Shown: positions 27,062 to 35,749, counted from the first letter of the stretch. The stretch is 64,000 nt of DNA from Halothermothrix orenii H 168 (GCF_000020485.1 NC_011899.1:1644501-1708500); one strand, 5' to 3'. A program made the numbers and translations. Notes: generated by a model from the letters alone, not told the origin.

Positions 27062-27343
27062 CTAGATTATTTCAACCGTATAATCGGTTACGTCAAATCC
27101 ATTAAAGTCTTCTGCAAAATCAACAATACTGGAAATAAGACGGTCCACATATTTACGGGAATTAGCAATAGTAGCTATACCCACTTCTGCCCTTTGCCAG
27201 ACATCATTATCACCAATCTCTGAAATAGAAATATTATATTTATTCCTGGCCCTGGTTATAAAGCTTTTTAATACTCTCCTCTTTTCTTTTAAGGACGTAG
27301 CCATCGGTATTCGCAATTTAAAGATACAGGTCCCGATTACCAT
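27062..27343 (-). CDS. DUF503 family protein (YlxP-like)
   Basis: A small 93-aa cytoplasmic protein. 'IPMATSLKEKRRVLKSFITRARNKYNIS' followed by EIGDNDVWQRAEVGIATIA is the DUF503 signature. Homologues are often next to rbfA in Firmicutes, with an unclear ribosome-related role; here it stands alone. Length is normal. Confidence 0.9.
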   Translation of the reverse strand: MVIGTCIFKLRIPMATSLKEKRRVLKSFITRARNKYNISISEIGDNDVWQRAEVGIATIANSRKYVDRLISSIVDFAEDFNGFDVTDYTVEII

Positions 27344-27472
27344 TAATCACTTACCTCCCCACTATAATCATTGCGTGTTTTTACAGACTTTGATATACAA
27401 TTTGTACTTTAATTAATTACATTTAAGAATGCTTAACTATATATAATTTACCATAACAGGAGGGAAAAATAA

Positions 27473-27526
27473 ATGAAAACCGGCCGGGTTGTTAAACCCC
27501 AGCCGGAATTTTACACTTTCGCCTAG
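27473..27526 (+). CDS. 17-aa plus-strand reading frame with strong ribosome site (doubtful)
   Basis: AGGAGGG (27458-27464), eight bases, then ATG and 17 codons (MKTGRVVKPQPEFYTFA) to TAG, with TATAAT at 27442-27447 upstream but no good -35. The frame contains the terminator hairpin of the opposite-strand ferritin-like gene. It might be a small peptide or a chance match; nothing else supports it. Confidence 0.25.
   Translation: MKTGRVVKPQPEFYTFA
27480..27506 (-). terminator. Terminator of the ferritin-like gene
   Basis: CCGGC (27480-27484) with GCCGG (27502-27506), continued inward by GGGTT/AACCC, forms a GC-rich hairpin; on the minus strand TTTTC follows. It lies 23 bp after the ferritin-like gene's stop. 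Confidence 0.8.
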
Positions 27527-27528
27527 AT

Positions 27529-27954
27529 TTAATAAAAATATCGGTTTAACAGCCCCTCAAGCATTCTGGCATGCCGGGCCTCATCAAGAGATGTTATATC
27601 AAAATAATCATGAGCTTTGTCTATTCCTTCTTCTTTAGCCTGGACAGCTGCTTCTCTTTTCCCACGGTTTGACCCCTGTTCCCCTTTTAGCATGTTTTCA
27701 ATATTTTCTTTAGTGCTGGAAGATATCTTTCCATTTAATTCTGCAAAGATAGCGGCATGTTCTGCTTCCTCCCAGGCAATTCTTTTAAATACTTCTGCAG
27801 CCTCAGGATAACCTTCTCGCTGGGCCTGTCGGGCCATGGCCAGATATAGCCCGACTTCGTTTGTCTCCCCCGTAAAATTCATTTCTACAGTTTCTTCCAG
27901 TCCTGTTTCCTTTGTTATTCCCATTCCAGCTTCATTGGTTAAAGTTAATTCCAA
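27529..27954 (-). CDS. Ferritin-like / rubrerythrin-type diiron protein
   Basis: A 141-aa four-helix protein with two ExxH iron motifs, [10 protein letters not shown] and [11 protein letters not shown], and further glutamates in '[18 protein letters not shown]' as in rubrerythrins. It lacks the C-terminal rubredoxin domain, so it resembles the short ferritin-family form thought to deal with peroxide or store iron in anaerobes. It starts at TTG 27954 behind AAGGGGG. Monocistronic; fetAB is nearby, consistent with iron or oxidative-stress handling. Confidence 0.85.
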   Translation of the reverse strand: MELTLTNEAGMGITKETGLEETVEMNFTGETNEVGLYLAMARQAQREGYPEAAEVFKRIAWEEAEHAAIFAELNGKISSSTKENIENMLKGEQGSNRGKREAAVQAKEEGIDKAHDYFDITSLDEARHARMLEGLLNRYFY

Positions 27955-28034
27955 AAATATACCCCCTTATAGTATTTTAAATTTATGCCTTGTAATTTGA
28001 TATAAAACAGAAAAAGCAGCTTTAAATAATATTT

Positions 28035-28286
28035 TCAGGTTTCTTTATCATCTTTTTTGTCTTTCCGGCTGTATTTTACGTAATTTTTTTTAAACTTTTC
28101 TTCACGGCATAGGTTAAGCTCTCCTCCTTCTTCTATTATTAAATAATCCCCTGGTTTACCCTTTAATATTCCTTCTGATGTGGTAACCTCAAAATATTCG
28201 TTCATTTGTCTGGCCTTGATAACCCTGGGTTTCCTTATAAATACTCCCCATCCACTATCCAGTTCGGAAGAAAAATAACTATTCAT
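28035..28286 (-). CDS. Small PGDY(L/G)-motif protein
   Basis: An 83-aa protein from ATG 28286 (GCAGGGG upstream); a longer frame to 28340 has no ribosome site. The core 'IKARQMNEYFEVTTSEGILK' then GKPGDYLIIEEGGE resembles the small PGDYG-type domain often found in phage and accessory regions. The C-terminus is very lysine-rich. Function unknown. It is divergent from fetA across a 180-bp AT-rich promoter region. Confidence 0.6.
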   Translation of the reverse strand: MNSYFSSELDSGWGVFIRKPRVIKARQMNEYFEVTTSEGILKGKPGDYLIIEEGGELNLCREEKFKKNYVKYSRKDKKDDKET

Positions 28287-28381
28287 TTTTCCCCTGCCTT
28301 TCCGTCCTGTATTGAAAATCACAATTAATTTTAATCTCATGCAAACTCAATTTATTTTATGTGAATTATTAACTTTAAGTT

Positions 28382-28401
28382 CATAAACTTTTAAGTTTAT
28401 G
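28382..28401. promoter_or_regulatory. Palindrome upstream of fetAB
   Basis: CATAAACTT-TT-AAGTTTATG is a perfect 9-bp inverted repeat about 65 bp before the fetA ATG. TTGACA (28412) and TATAAT (28428) follow but are only 10 bp apart. A repressor or activator site is likely; the regulator is unknown. Confidence 0.5.
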
Positions 28402-28466
28402 TTATTTAACTTTGACAATAATACTGATATAATTAATTTAAAATAAAACGGATAAGGAGGAACACC

Positions 28467-29105
28467 ATGTTCCATTTAAACCAGGTTAAATATAGGGATA
28501 TCCTTTATATTGATAACCTGCATATTGATAGTAACTGTATTACCTGTATTCTGGGAAAAAGTGGCGGTGGAAAAACAACTTTACTTAAGCTTTTAAATAA
28601 TATGCTAACACCTGATAGTGGTCTGATTACCTACAGGGGAAAAGACCTGAATACATATAATCCGGTTTTCCTTAGAAGGAGCATCCCCATGCTGCCCCAG
28701 AACCCGGTGGTATTCCCGGGGAGCATTAGAGATAACTTCAGGTTGGTTGAAGAATATACAGAAAAACCACCAGCACCTGATAGCAGGTATTTAGACCTGC
28801 TAAAAATGGTAGGTTTAAATTATAAACCTGGAGAAAATGCCAGTAATTTATCTGGTGGTGAAAAACAGAGGCTTGCCCTGGCTCGTATTATGTTACTAAA
28901 GCCAGATACCCTTTTACTGGACGAACCTTCGTCAGCCCTTGATAGTGAAACTGAAAGGTTCATTATTTCAATGGTTGTCGACTATATCAAAGCCCGGAAA
29001 GGAACACTGGTAATGGTCACCCATTCCAGTCTAATTGCCAACAAATTTGCCGAGAAAACTATAGTTGTTAATGAAGGAACCGTTGAAAAAGTAATAGAAA
29101 GGTAG
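28467..29105 (+). CDS. fetA: ABC transporter ATPase, FetA (YbbL) type
   Basis: A 212-aa ATP-binding subunit: Walker A GKSGGGKTT (about residues 30-38), Q-loop MLPQNPVVF, signature LSGGEKQR and Walker B LLLDEPSSALD, followed by the H-loop VTHSS. It pairs with the FetB-type permease just downstream; the E. coli pair is reported to export iron. ATG follows AAGGAGG. The symbol rests on pairing with FetB. Confidence 0.85.
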   Translation: MFHLNQVKYRDILYIDNLHIDSNCITCILGKSGGGKTTLLKLLNNMLTPDSGLITYRGKDLNTYNPVFLRRSIPMLPQNPVVFPGSIRDNFRLVEEYTEKPPAPDSRYLDLLKMVGLNYKPGENASNLSGGEKQRLALARIMLLKPDTLLLDEPSSALDSETERFIISMVVDYIKARKGTLVMVTHSSLIANKFAEKTIVVNEGTVEKVIER

Positions 29106-29116
29106 GGGATTAAGTG

Positions 29117-29899
29117 ATGGATGAACTCGTAAATATAACCCTCATCAGGTTAATTTCAGCCTATATATTTATCCTTTTTCTTTTAATGATAGTCAAAACA
29201 CAGAAAATAGGTCACGAATGGGAAATAATCCTGGCAACAGGTCGGATGACAGTACAGCTTATTCTGGTGGGGTATGTTCTGACCTATATTTTTAACCATC
29301 CAGATATCTTTTTAAGCCTCGGAGTATTGGCATTAATGGAACTCTTTGCTATTCATAATATCTTTTCACGGGTTAAAAGCGAAATCAATAAAAAACTTAA
29401 ATATTTAATTACTATAGCTATGGTGACCGGAACAGGAACGAGTATTGCCTTTTTTACCTTTATTATTTTAAATCTAAAACCATGGTATCTCCCCCAGTAT
29501 ATTATTCCGATCTCCGGAATGTTAATTGGTAACTCCATGACCGGTATTACCCTTGGGGTCGAAGGGTTAACCGGAGGAATTAAAGATAATAAAGAAATGA
29601 TTGAAAATGCCTTGATGCTCGGTGCCACCCCTGAGTTATCAACCAGGGATATTGCCAATAGGGCTTTTTACAATGCCCTCTTACCAACCCTCAATTCTAT
29701 GATCGGGATGGGAATTATCTTTCTCCCGAGTATGATGACCGGACAAATTCTGGCCGGGGCTTCCCCCCTGGTGGCCATAAGATATCAGCTGGCCATCATG
29801 CTGGGAATTACCGGCAGTGTTACCCTGACAGTATATATACTGGTAAGGTGGGGGGCGAGAACATATTTTAATAAAAGGGCCCAGCTTGAATTATCTTAA
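29117..29899 (+). CDS. fetB: ABC transporter permease, FetB (YbbM, UPF0014) type
   Basis: A 260-aa integral membrane protein with about seven hydrophobic segments. 'MIGNSMTGITLGVEGL'-like sequence (PISGMLIGNSMTGITLG) and 'FLPSMMTGQILAGASPLVAI' are the UPF0014 signatures. GTG at 29114 and ATG at 29117 are adjacent; ATG is better spaced from AGGGGA. Operon with fetA, 11 bp apart; ends at a strong bidirectional terminator. Putative iron exporter. Confidence 0.88.
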   Translation: MDELVNITLIRLISAYIFILFLLMIVKTQKIGHEWEIILATGRMTVQLILVGYVLTYIFNHPDIFLSLGVLALMELFAIHNIFSRVKSEINKKLKYLITIAMVTGTGTSIAFFTFIILNLKPWYLPQYIIPISGMLIGNSMTGITLGVEGLTGGIKDNKEMIENALMLGATPELSTRDIANRAFYNALLPTLNSMIGMGIIFLPSMMTGQILAGASPLVAIRYQLAIMLGITGSVTLTVYILVRWGARTYFNKRAQLELS

Positions 29900-29920
29900 A
29901 TTTTAAAAAAATAAATGACA

Positions 29921-29954
29921 AAAAAAGCCTGGCTTTTTTTAGCCAGGCTTTTTT
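29921..29954. terminator. Bidirectional terminator between fetAB and the DUF815 ATPase
   Basis: AAAAAAGCCTGGCT (29921-29934) and AGCCAGGCTTTTTT (29941-29954) form a perfect 14-bp stem with a six-T loop and T tracts on both strands. It serves the convergent fetB and DUF815 genes. Confidence 0.92.
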
Positions 29955-29991
29955 ATATTGCTTGTCTATAATAATATATTTTTATCTATGT

Positions 29992-31302
29992 TTAATTCAC
30001 TCTTCCCCTTACCTCCCCGAGGAGGTGGTTTATAAACTGGCGGGCTGTTCTTCCCGATCTACCATTGTGCCACATTTCCCACTGCAGGGCCCTTTCTTCA
30101 AGCTCGTCTTCACCAAGGGGTATACTGTATCTTGAAGCCATTTTTTTAACTATAGCCAGATATTCCATGCGGTCCGGTGAAGGGAATGTAATCGTTATCC
30201 CGAATCTTTCAGAAAGTGACAGTTTTTCCTGGAGTACCTCCCCACCGTGGACTTCATTACTATCTCTATCAGACCATTTCTCCTTAACAAGATGCCTCCG
30301 GTTAGAAGTTGCATAAAAAAGGACATTATCGGGTTTAACCTCAATCCCACCTTCCATAACAGCCTTTAAATACTTATAATCGGTTTCAAAATCTTCAAAG
30401 GAAAGGTCATCCAGAAAAATAATAAAATGGAGCCCACGCCTCTTTAAATTATTTACTATATCTGGAATATCCTTAATCTGATTTTTACTTATCTCCAGTA
30501 ACCTGAGGCCACGCCCGGCAAATTTATTAACCAGAGCCTTGACTGAAGAAGACTTACCGGTCCCACTATCCCCAAACAGGAGCACATTGTTGGCCAGTTT
30601 TCCTTCAAGGAAATTCAGGGTGTTTTTTATCAGGCGTTCCTTCTGTTTTTTATAACCAATTAAATCTTTAAAAGTTATCGGGTCATGGTCACGAACACCT
30701 GCAAACCTGCCATCCTTCCATCGAAAAGCCACCCACTGGTTGAAGGGAGCTGCTCCATTTTTATAATGAAAATCTATCAAACTGGAAAGTATTTCATCAC
30801 AGGATTTTCCTTCAAAAGAAGCTAAAATTTTATCAAACCAGGACGCCAGTGGATTAAAATTATCCCTGTCCCTTGCTGGACAATATCCTGATAATTCCTC
30901 CAGGATATCTGCTCCGGTACCACTAAACCTGGCAATTTGTTTGATACCAACTTTATCATAAATTTCTTTAATTATTTTCAGGTCATATTCTACCAGGTGA
31001 TATAAGCTAGTTTTCAGGACAGTCCCGTATTTCTCTGCAGAAATAGTAAAAATATTGGTGGCGGCCATTACCCTCCAGATTAGATAATTCCTCCAGACAT
31101 CCCCTTTTACATTATGGGTTTCAGCAAATTTTATAAGGTTATAACAGAGATCATAAAAATTGTATTTATAATTTTCTTTATCGGTGTTCTTTGATGCCAT
31201 TAAATTAATTATATTTTTAATAACTTTATCCTGGAAAAGGTCACGGTATATAACTAATTTATTAAATTTATCAGCCAAATACTGTAAATCATCTAATGCC
31301 AT
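29992..31302 (-). CDS. DUF815-family AAA+ ATPase
   Basis: A 436-aa cytoplasmic protein. The C-terminal half is an AAA+ module: Walker A LLFGDSGTGKSSSVK (about residue 197), Walker B HFIIFLDDLSFEDFE, and sensor-like YATSNRRHLV. The N-terminal ~180 residues are helical and specific to DUF815. The molecular role of this widespread family is unknown. It is 30 bp downstream of a membrane protein gene on the same strand. Confidence 0.88.
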   Translation of the reverse strand: MALDDLQYLADKFNKLVIYRDLFQDKVIKNIINLMASKNTDKENYKYNFYDLCYNLIKFAETHNVKGDVWRNYLIWRVMAATNIFTISAEKYGTVLKTSLYHLVEYDLKIIKEIYDKVGIKQIARFSGTGADILEELSGYCPARDRDNFNPLASWFDKILASFEGKSCDEILSSLIDFHYKNGAAPFNQWVAFRWKDGRFAGVRDHDPITFKDLIGYKKQKERLIKNTLNFLEGKLANNVLLFGDSGTGKSSSVKALVNKFAGRGLRLLEISKNQIKDIPDIVNNLKRRGLHFIIFLDDLSFEDFETDYKYLKAVMEGGIEVKPDNVLFYATSNRRHLVKEKWSDRDSNEVHGGEVLQEKLSLSERFGITITFPSPDRMEYLAIVKKMASRYSIPLGEDELEERALQWEMWHNGRSGRTARQFINHLLGEVRGRVN

Positions 31303-31332
31303 CGATATTTCATCCCTCTTATCAATTTTTTA

Positions 31333-32202
31333 TTAATCTTCAATTTTGATGGGTATATCTATATTAGAATCGGGTGAATCCGGTGACCCCGGGTTTAGAA
31401 AATCACCACCGCCATTGGCTTCAATAAAATACTGGGCCAGTAAGAACCAGATTACTCCAGTGGACACGATAGATAAAAATGTCTGTAGAATAAAGTTAAC
31501 TCCTCCAGCGAAAAGTTCATTAGTAAAATTAATTAAAATCAGGACTATAAATTGCATAAGAAGACTCCCCAGAATAAAGACAAATAAATATAATAAAAAA
31601 GCTCCAAATATGGACCAGCCCATTTTTTTATCTTTTACTACCTGAAAGCTTTCCTTTCTGGCTTTATTAATACCTTCTTCCTTTATAACGACATAAAAGG
31701 GGGTTAAACTATAATGAACAGTAAGGTAACCTATCACCACCAGACTTGCCAGAAATGATAACACTAAAACCGCTATAGAACCGGGGTTTAACTGAGTCAT
31801 TTCAAATTGATCATTAAATAGAATATATATACCAGGAATGGCAGGAATTAAAGCAATTAAATAAACTATTAAATAGGTTAAAAACATGGTAATAAAAAGT
31901 TTAATAAATTTATCAAATCCAATACTAATAGCTTCCATCAATTTAACCCTGTTTCCCCTGGTCCGGTGATAGGTTAAATAAGCTATGGCTCCCATCAGAG
32001 TAAATCCAACTAACAGGACATAGAAAAAAAATACTATTATTCCAATTACCGGTATATCTCCGGCCATTATATATTTTCCAGAAAACATGATAGCCACAAA
32101 AGCCCCTATCATTACACTGACAAAGGATAAAATATAATATAAAACCAGAATCCCGAAGTTCTTAAAAGTCAAATTGAAACTCTGTATAAACTTATCAAAC
32201 AT
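31333..32202 (-). CDS. Multi-pass membrane protein of unknown function
   Basis: A 289-aa protein with six clear hydrophobic segments (residues about 18-40, 48-75, 100-125, 143-165, 198-222, 235-258) and a short acidic, proline-rich tail (NPGSPDSPDSNIDIPIKIED). The architecture resembles DUF975/glycerophosphodiester phosphodiesterase membrane domains, but no motif is decisive. Probably co-transcribed with the DUF815 ATPase. Confidence 0.7.
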   Translation of the reverse strand: MFDKFIQSFNLTFKNFGILVLYYILSFVSVMIGAFVAIMFSGKYIMAGDIPVIGIIVFFFYVLLVGFTLMGAIAYLTYHRTRGNRVKLMEAISIGFDKFIKLFITMFLTYLIVYLIALIPAIPGIYILFNDQFEMTQLNPGSIAVLVLSFLASLVVIGYLTVHYSLTPFYVVIKEEGINKARKESFQVVKDKKMGWSIFGAFLLYLFVFILGSLLMQFIVLILINFTNELFAGGVNFILQTFLSIVSTGVIWFLLAQYFIEANGGGDFLNPGSPDSPDSNIDIPIKIED

Positions 32203-32353
32203 ATTATAGACCCCTTTCTTATCCTTCCCTTATCTACATATTTCTTTATTTAATTCTTTAAAAAATAACACATTCCTGCAAATTTCAAACTAAAATACCT
32301 TTCTCTAATAATCGTTTTTCCTTAAAAAGTATATGTTTAATATACTAAACCAT

Positions 32354-32369
32354 TGTAACCATAGTTACA
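32354..32369. promoter_or_regulatory. Inverted repeat midway between divergent genes
   Basis: TGTAAC-CATA-GTTACA is a perfect 6-bp inverted repeat about 150 bp from both divergent starts (32202 minus and 32505 plus). It looks like a dimeric regulator site. The remainder of the 302-bp gap 32203-32504 is AT-rich with no gene. Confidence 0.4.
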
Positions 32370-32504
32370 TTAAAGATAATCTAAAATTATTCTCTTACAA
32401 ACGGTGTACTCATTTTTTGTGAATATATTTTTAATAAATAGTTAATCATATTATTATAACTGGCCGGATAATCTGGAATTACGAAAAAATGGAGGTGTAA
32501 TTAC

Positions 32505-32852
32505 TTGAGTACCACTTTAAAGGCATTGATATCTAAATTCGTGATTACAGGTATAGCAGCCCTTATTGCATTTTACGCCACCAGTGATTTTACATGGATT
32601 ATTGTTGTATCCCTGTTGGGGACTACTTTAAATTACCTGGTGGGCGATCTCCTTGTTTTACCCAATTTTGGTAATGTTTTGGCTTCAATTGGTGATGGTT
32701 CCATGGCTGCTATAACGGCATATATTGTAGATCTGATTGCTCCTGCATTTGATGTCACCACCTCTTCACTTGTTTTATTTGGATTACTGGTAGCTGTGGG
32801 TGAATATTTCTTCCACATTTACCTGAAAAGGTCTAAAAAGGTAGCTCCGTAA
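32505..32852 (+). CDS. DUF2512 family small membrane protein
   Basis: A 115-aa protein with four hydrophobic segments (residues ~10-25, 28-45, 66-82, 86-108), matching YndM/DUF2512 proteins of Firmicutes. It starts at TTG 32505 behind a strong GGAGGTG (32491-32497). Function unknown. Monocistronic with its own terminator at 32912-32953. Confidence 0.78.
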   Translation: MSTTLKALISKFVITGIAALIAFYATSDFTWIIVVSLLGTTLNYLVGDLLVLPNFGNVLASIGDGSMAAITAYIVDLIAPAFDVTTSSLVLFGLLVAVGEYFFHIYLKRSKKVAP

Positions 32853-32911
32853 ATTTTTAACTATATAACTACTAAGACAGGTAGATATCGTATAGTAATT
32901 TATTAATTAAT

Positions 32912-32953
32912 AAAACCCTGGAACTTCCTTTCTTACGTTTATTCCAGGGTTTT
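32912..32953 (+). terminator. Terminator of the DUF2512 gene
   Basis: AAAACCCTGGAA (32912-32923) pairs with TTCCAGGGTTTT (32942-32953), a perfect 12-bp stem with T and A flanks, so it can act in both directions. Confidence 0.82.
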
Positions 32954-33047
32954 CAGGATATTAACAAAAATATTTATACCCAATATACTACTGGTTACTT
33001 AATATATATTAATAATTATAAATATGTTTAATAGAAACTATTCTCTA

Positions 33048-33836
33048 TTAAGGGAGATTCAAAATGTCCTCTACCCTTTGTCTAACCCCGGCTATCTTCT
33101 TATCAAATGCCCTCTCAACCTCCCGGGGGTCTTTTGTTTCATCCATATAGGCTTCAGCCAGTTTTTCCCCTTTAAGGGCAGCAAGACTTATTTCAAATTT
33201 GTTTCCCATTATCTGAATTTCTTCTTTAATTAGCTCAATATTAAACACATAATTTTCTTTATACTCCTTATTCCAGACTTTTAAAGCTGCTTCATAATGA
33301 TTTAAAGCAGATTCATAATCTTCATTAAAACTCAGAGCCCGGGCATACTGAATATGTTCCGGTAAGGTAAAATTATTAAAATCCTTATCCACATATTTCA
33401 TTAAATGTAAATCTGTCAGTTTATCAGTTTTATCTGAAACCAGACCCGTAATATCCTCCACTCTATATTTTATCTGCTGTTCCTTTTCCTCATATTTCCT
33501 TTTAATTTTAGTTGTATCTTCACCGTTTAATATGGCCTGACCCAGCTCTTCACCTTTTTTGCCAGCAAGCATAATCTGGTATTTCAGACCGGTCCTTTCA
33601 ATCTCTTCTATTATAAGGGGTAAGGTAAAAAAATAGTATTCATTATTATTCCAGTTTTTAAGGGCCTCTTCATAATAATTTAAGGCACTTTCATAGTCTC
33701 CATTAAAAGCAGACTGTCTTGCCTTATATATATATGTATTCACCCGAAGTATATTGTTATCACTGGCACCAACTAATAAGGTAGACCCTGCGATAAATAT
33801 TAAAACAAGTAATACTACCTTTAATTTGTGTTTCAT
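33048..33836 (-). CDS. Exported protein with duplicated TPR-like units
   Basis: A 262-aa protein with a signal peptide (MKHKLKVVLLVLIFIAGSTLLVGA). The mature part is two copies of a ~105-residue unit: 'NGDYESALNYYEEALKNWNN' in the first matches 'NEDYESALNHYEAALKVWNK' in the second, each followed by 'I.EEI...G.K..I.LA..KGE.L' and ending RVEDI. The helical A-x-x-x-Y-x-x-A pattern is tetratricopeptide-like, suggesting protein binding in the periplasm. No known family. It is in a run of exported-protein genes. Confidence 0.75.
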   Translation of the reverse strand: MKHKLKVVLLVLIFIAGSTLLVGASDNNILRVNTYIYKARQSAFNGDYESALNYYEEALKNWNNNEYYFFTLPLIIEEIERTGLKYQIMLAGKKGEELGQAILNGEDTTKIKRKYEEKEQQIKYRVEDITGLVSDKTDKLTDLHLMKYVDKDFNNFTLPEHIQYARALSFNEDYESALNHYEAALKVWNKEYKENYVFNIELIKEEIQIMGNKFEISLAALKGEKLAEAYMDETKDPREVERAFDKKIAGVRQRVEDILNLP

Positions 33837-33928
33837 TTAATATCCCTCCCAAATTATTTTCACTAGTAACATTTATTCAGGGTATATTATCAAGTCCTTT
33901 ACCCCGTTTTTCGACCCTGATTGCTTGA

Positions 33929-34639
33929 TTACCTTTTGATTTTTAATAAAAATTTTTTTATAGCTTTTATAGTTTCCTTTTGTTGTTCCTTTCTGCTAAT
34001 AATGGCTTCATTATCTCCTGATTGAAAACCATAAAACCCAAATTGAGAATGGTTTCCTCCTTCAATCTTTACCCAAACAGTGTCAGCAGGGAGCAGTTCT
34101 TTAGAGTTATTTATTTTTTCAGCAGTGGCAATACCATCCCTGGTTGCATAGATGGATAAAACATCTAAATCACCCCTGGATAAATCATCTTCTTTAGATG
34201 GGTAAGAAGCCAGTAATATTAAACCTGTTATCCTGGAAGGATTTTCACTGGCATACCGGGCTGCCATAGCCCCACCGAGGGAATGTCCTCCAATTACCCA
34301 GTTATCAATATGGTTATATTTTTTAATTACCTTATCAGCTTCATTTATCCCGAATATAGCCAGGTTAACAGGCATGGGTACAATAACAACCTTATAACCA
34401 GACCTGGCTATATTAAAGGCCAGTGGAGTATATGCTTCAGCTTTAACCCTTCCCCCTGGATAAAAAATAAATCCTGTATCTACTTTATTGAGGTTAGCTG
34501 GCTCAACCACAATCCAGTCATTTCTGGTGATCCTGACCCCGTTTTTATTACCCATTATTTCAATGGCATAATCCATCGCTTCATAGGGATTTAATAACCA
34601 GATACTCAATCCTGATATTAGTATTAAAATAATAACCAA
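33929..34639 (-). CDS. Membrane-anchored alpha/beta hydrolase
   Basis: Serine hydrolase fold with nucleophile elbow GGHSLGGAMA, an acid in SIYATRDGIA and a catalytic His in IEGGNHSQFG. It begins in mid-helix at TTG 34639 without a ribosome site; in frame upstream lie K/R-rich codons (KKKRKRR) that would complete a signal anchor, behind a G-rich stretch seven bases before an ATA codon (34678). So the true start may be a non-standard ATA, giving about 249 aa. The active site would face outside. Substrate unknown. Confidence 0.85.
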   Translation of the reverse strand: MVIILILISGLSIWLLNPYEAMDYAIEIMGNKNGVRITRNDWIVVEPANLNKVDTGFIFYPGGRVKAEAYTPLAFNIARSGYKVVIVPMPVNLAIFGINEADKVIKKYNHIDNWVIGGHSLGGAMAARYASENPSRITGLILLASYPSKEDDLSRGDLDVLSIYATRDGIATAEKINNSKELLPADTVWVKIEGGNHSQFGFYGFQSGDNEAIISRKEQQKETIKAIKKFLLKIKR

Positions 34640-34826
34640 AAAGACCAGTAAAAATCTACGTTTACGTTTCTTTTTTATTTTAAAACCCCCCCCTACCTGG
34701 ATTAAATACTATAAGTTTAGCCGCTGCCATAACTTTTTTATATGACACCGGCATATATGAACATCTTAGTGGATAAAGTCTTAAACCCAGCTTTACCATT
34801 TATTATAAAATATCTTATGATAGATA

Positions 34827-35585
34827 TCAGGTAATGTTAGTGCTTTTTTCATCTTTTTTCTTTTTAACCACAAGGTATAAAATACCTGACAGAATTATAA
34901 CAGTTAACCCGGTTAACAATAAGTTTTTGGTATTGGGGGTTGTAGCCTCTACATAAATTTTATTTTTTGTACCGGGAACCAGATTCCAGACCAGGGTATA
35001 TCCATTATCCCTTACTTCAGATGCATTATGCTTTCCCGGCTTAACAGGGAGTGTAAATATAACATTTAAGTTAATTTCATTTAAGAAAGAATTTAATATT
35101 TGCTTTTGAAATTCATCCATCTCCTGTTGTTCCTCTTCCGATAACTTCATATCACTCATATCAAAGGTGGCATTTATTTTATATGTATTTTCAAAAAAAC
35201 CCTTCTTTAACTCTACATTACCTCCATCAATACCAGTCTCTTCTGAATTCACATTGATGGGAACATCCTGATTTAAAAAATCAAAAGAAACCTCATTTAG
35301 TGAATTTACATGCTTTTTTGCTATTAAACCGGTCATTTCCTCATTTTTATAAAATGTAACCTCAAAACCCTTACTCTCAAATTGCTGTTTAACCTGCCCC
35401 AGACCGGTACCTTCTGATTCTAATATTCCCAGAAGCATTTCATTAAATCCCATTTTATAATTTAAATCTGCACTACCGTCTTTATTAACTGTAACATGAA
35501 AAAAACCCTCGACACAACCTGTTAAAGTTATTGAAACTAAAATTAATAAAACTGTCAGTACAATTTTCTTAAGTCTTATTGTCAT
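34827..35585 (-). CDS. LppM/DUF3153-like lipoprotein with C-terminal membrane helix
   Basis: A 252-aa protein with lipobox LTGC (Cys about residue 23), then 'VNKDGSADLNYKMGFNEML' typical of LppM/DUF3153 beta-rich domains, and near the end a membrane helix (LLLTGLTVIILSGILYLVV) followed by KKKKDEK. It should be tethered at both ends to the inner membrane. Function unknown. GGGGG precedes the ATG. Confidence 0.75.
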   Translation of the reverse strand: MTIRLKKIVLTVLLILVSITLTGCVEGFFHVTVNKDGSADLNYKMGFNEMLLGILESEGTGLGQVKQQFESKGFEVTFYKNEEMTGLIAKKHVNSLNEVSFDFLNQDVPINVNSEETGIDGGNVELKKGFFENTYKINATFDMSDMKLSEEEQQEMDEFQKQILNSFLNEINLNVIFTLPVKPGKHNASEVRDNGYTLVWNLVPGTKNKIYVEATTPNTKNLLLTGLTVIILSGILYLVVKKKKDEKSTNIT

Positions 35586-35724
35586 ATTCTGTCCCCCTTT
35601 ATTTTAAATTCCATTATATATTTACACATTAAGAGATATTATTCCTTCTTTCTGCAACAATTTCCTACCCAGGTTCAATTCCTACCAGGGACATCATTTT
35701 CTAATAACTGATATAGCAATAATT

Positions 35725-35749
35725 AAGCCCCTTCTTTGTTAAGGGGCTT
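35725..35749 (+). terminator. Hairpin with T tract on the plus strand, no plus-strand gene nearby
   Basis: AAGCCCCTT (35725-35733) and AAGGGGCTT (35741-35749) form a perfect 9-bp stem with TTTTG following on the plus strand. On the minus strand, where it would end the gene at 35957, the T run is poor. It is the only structure seen in the 371-bp gap 35586-35956. Confidence 0.6.
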
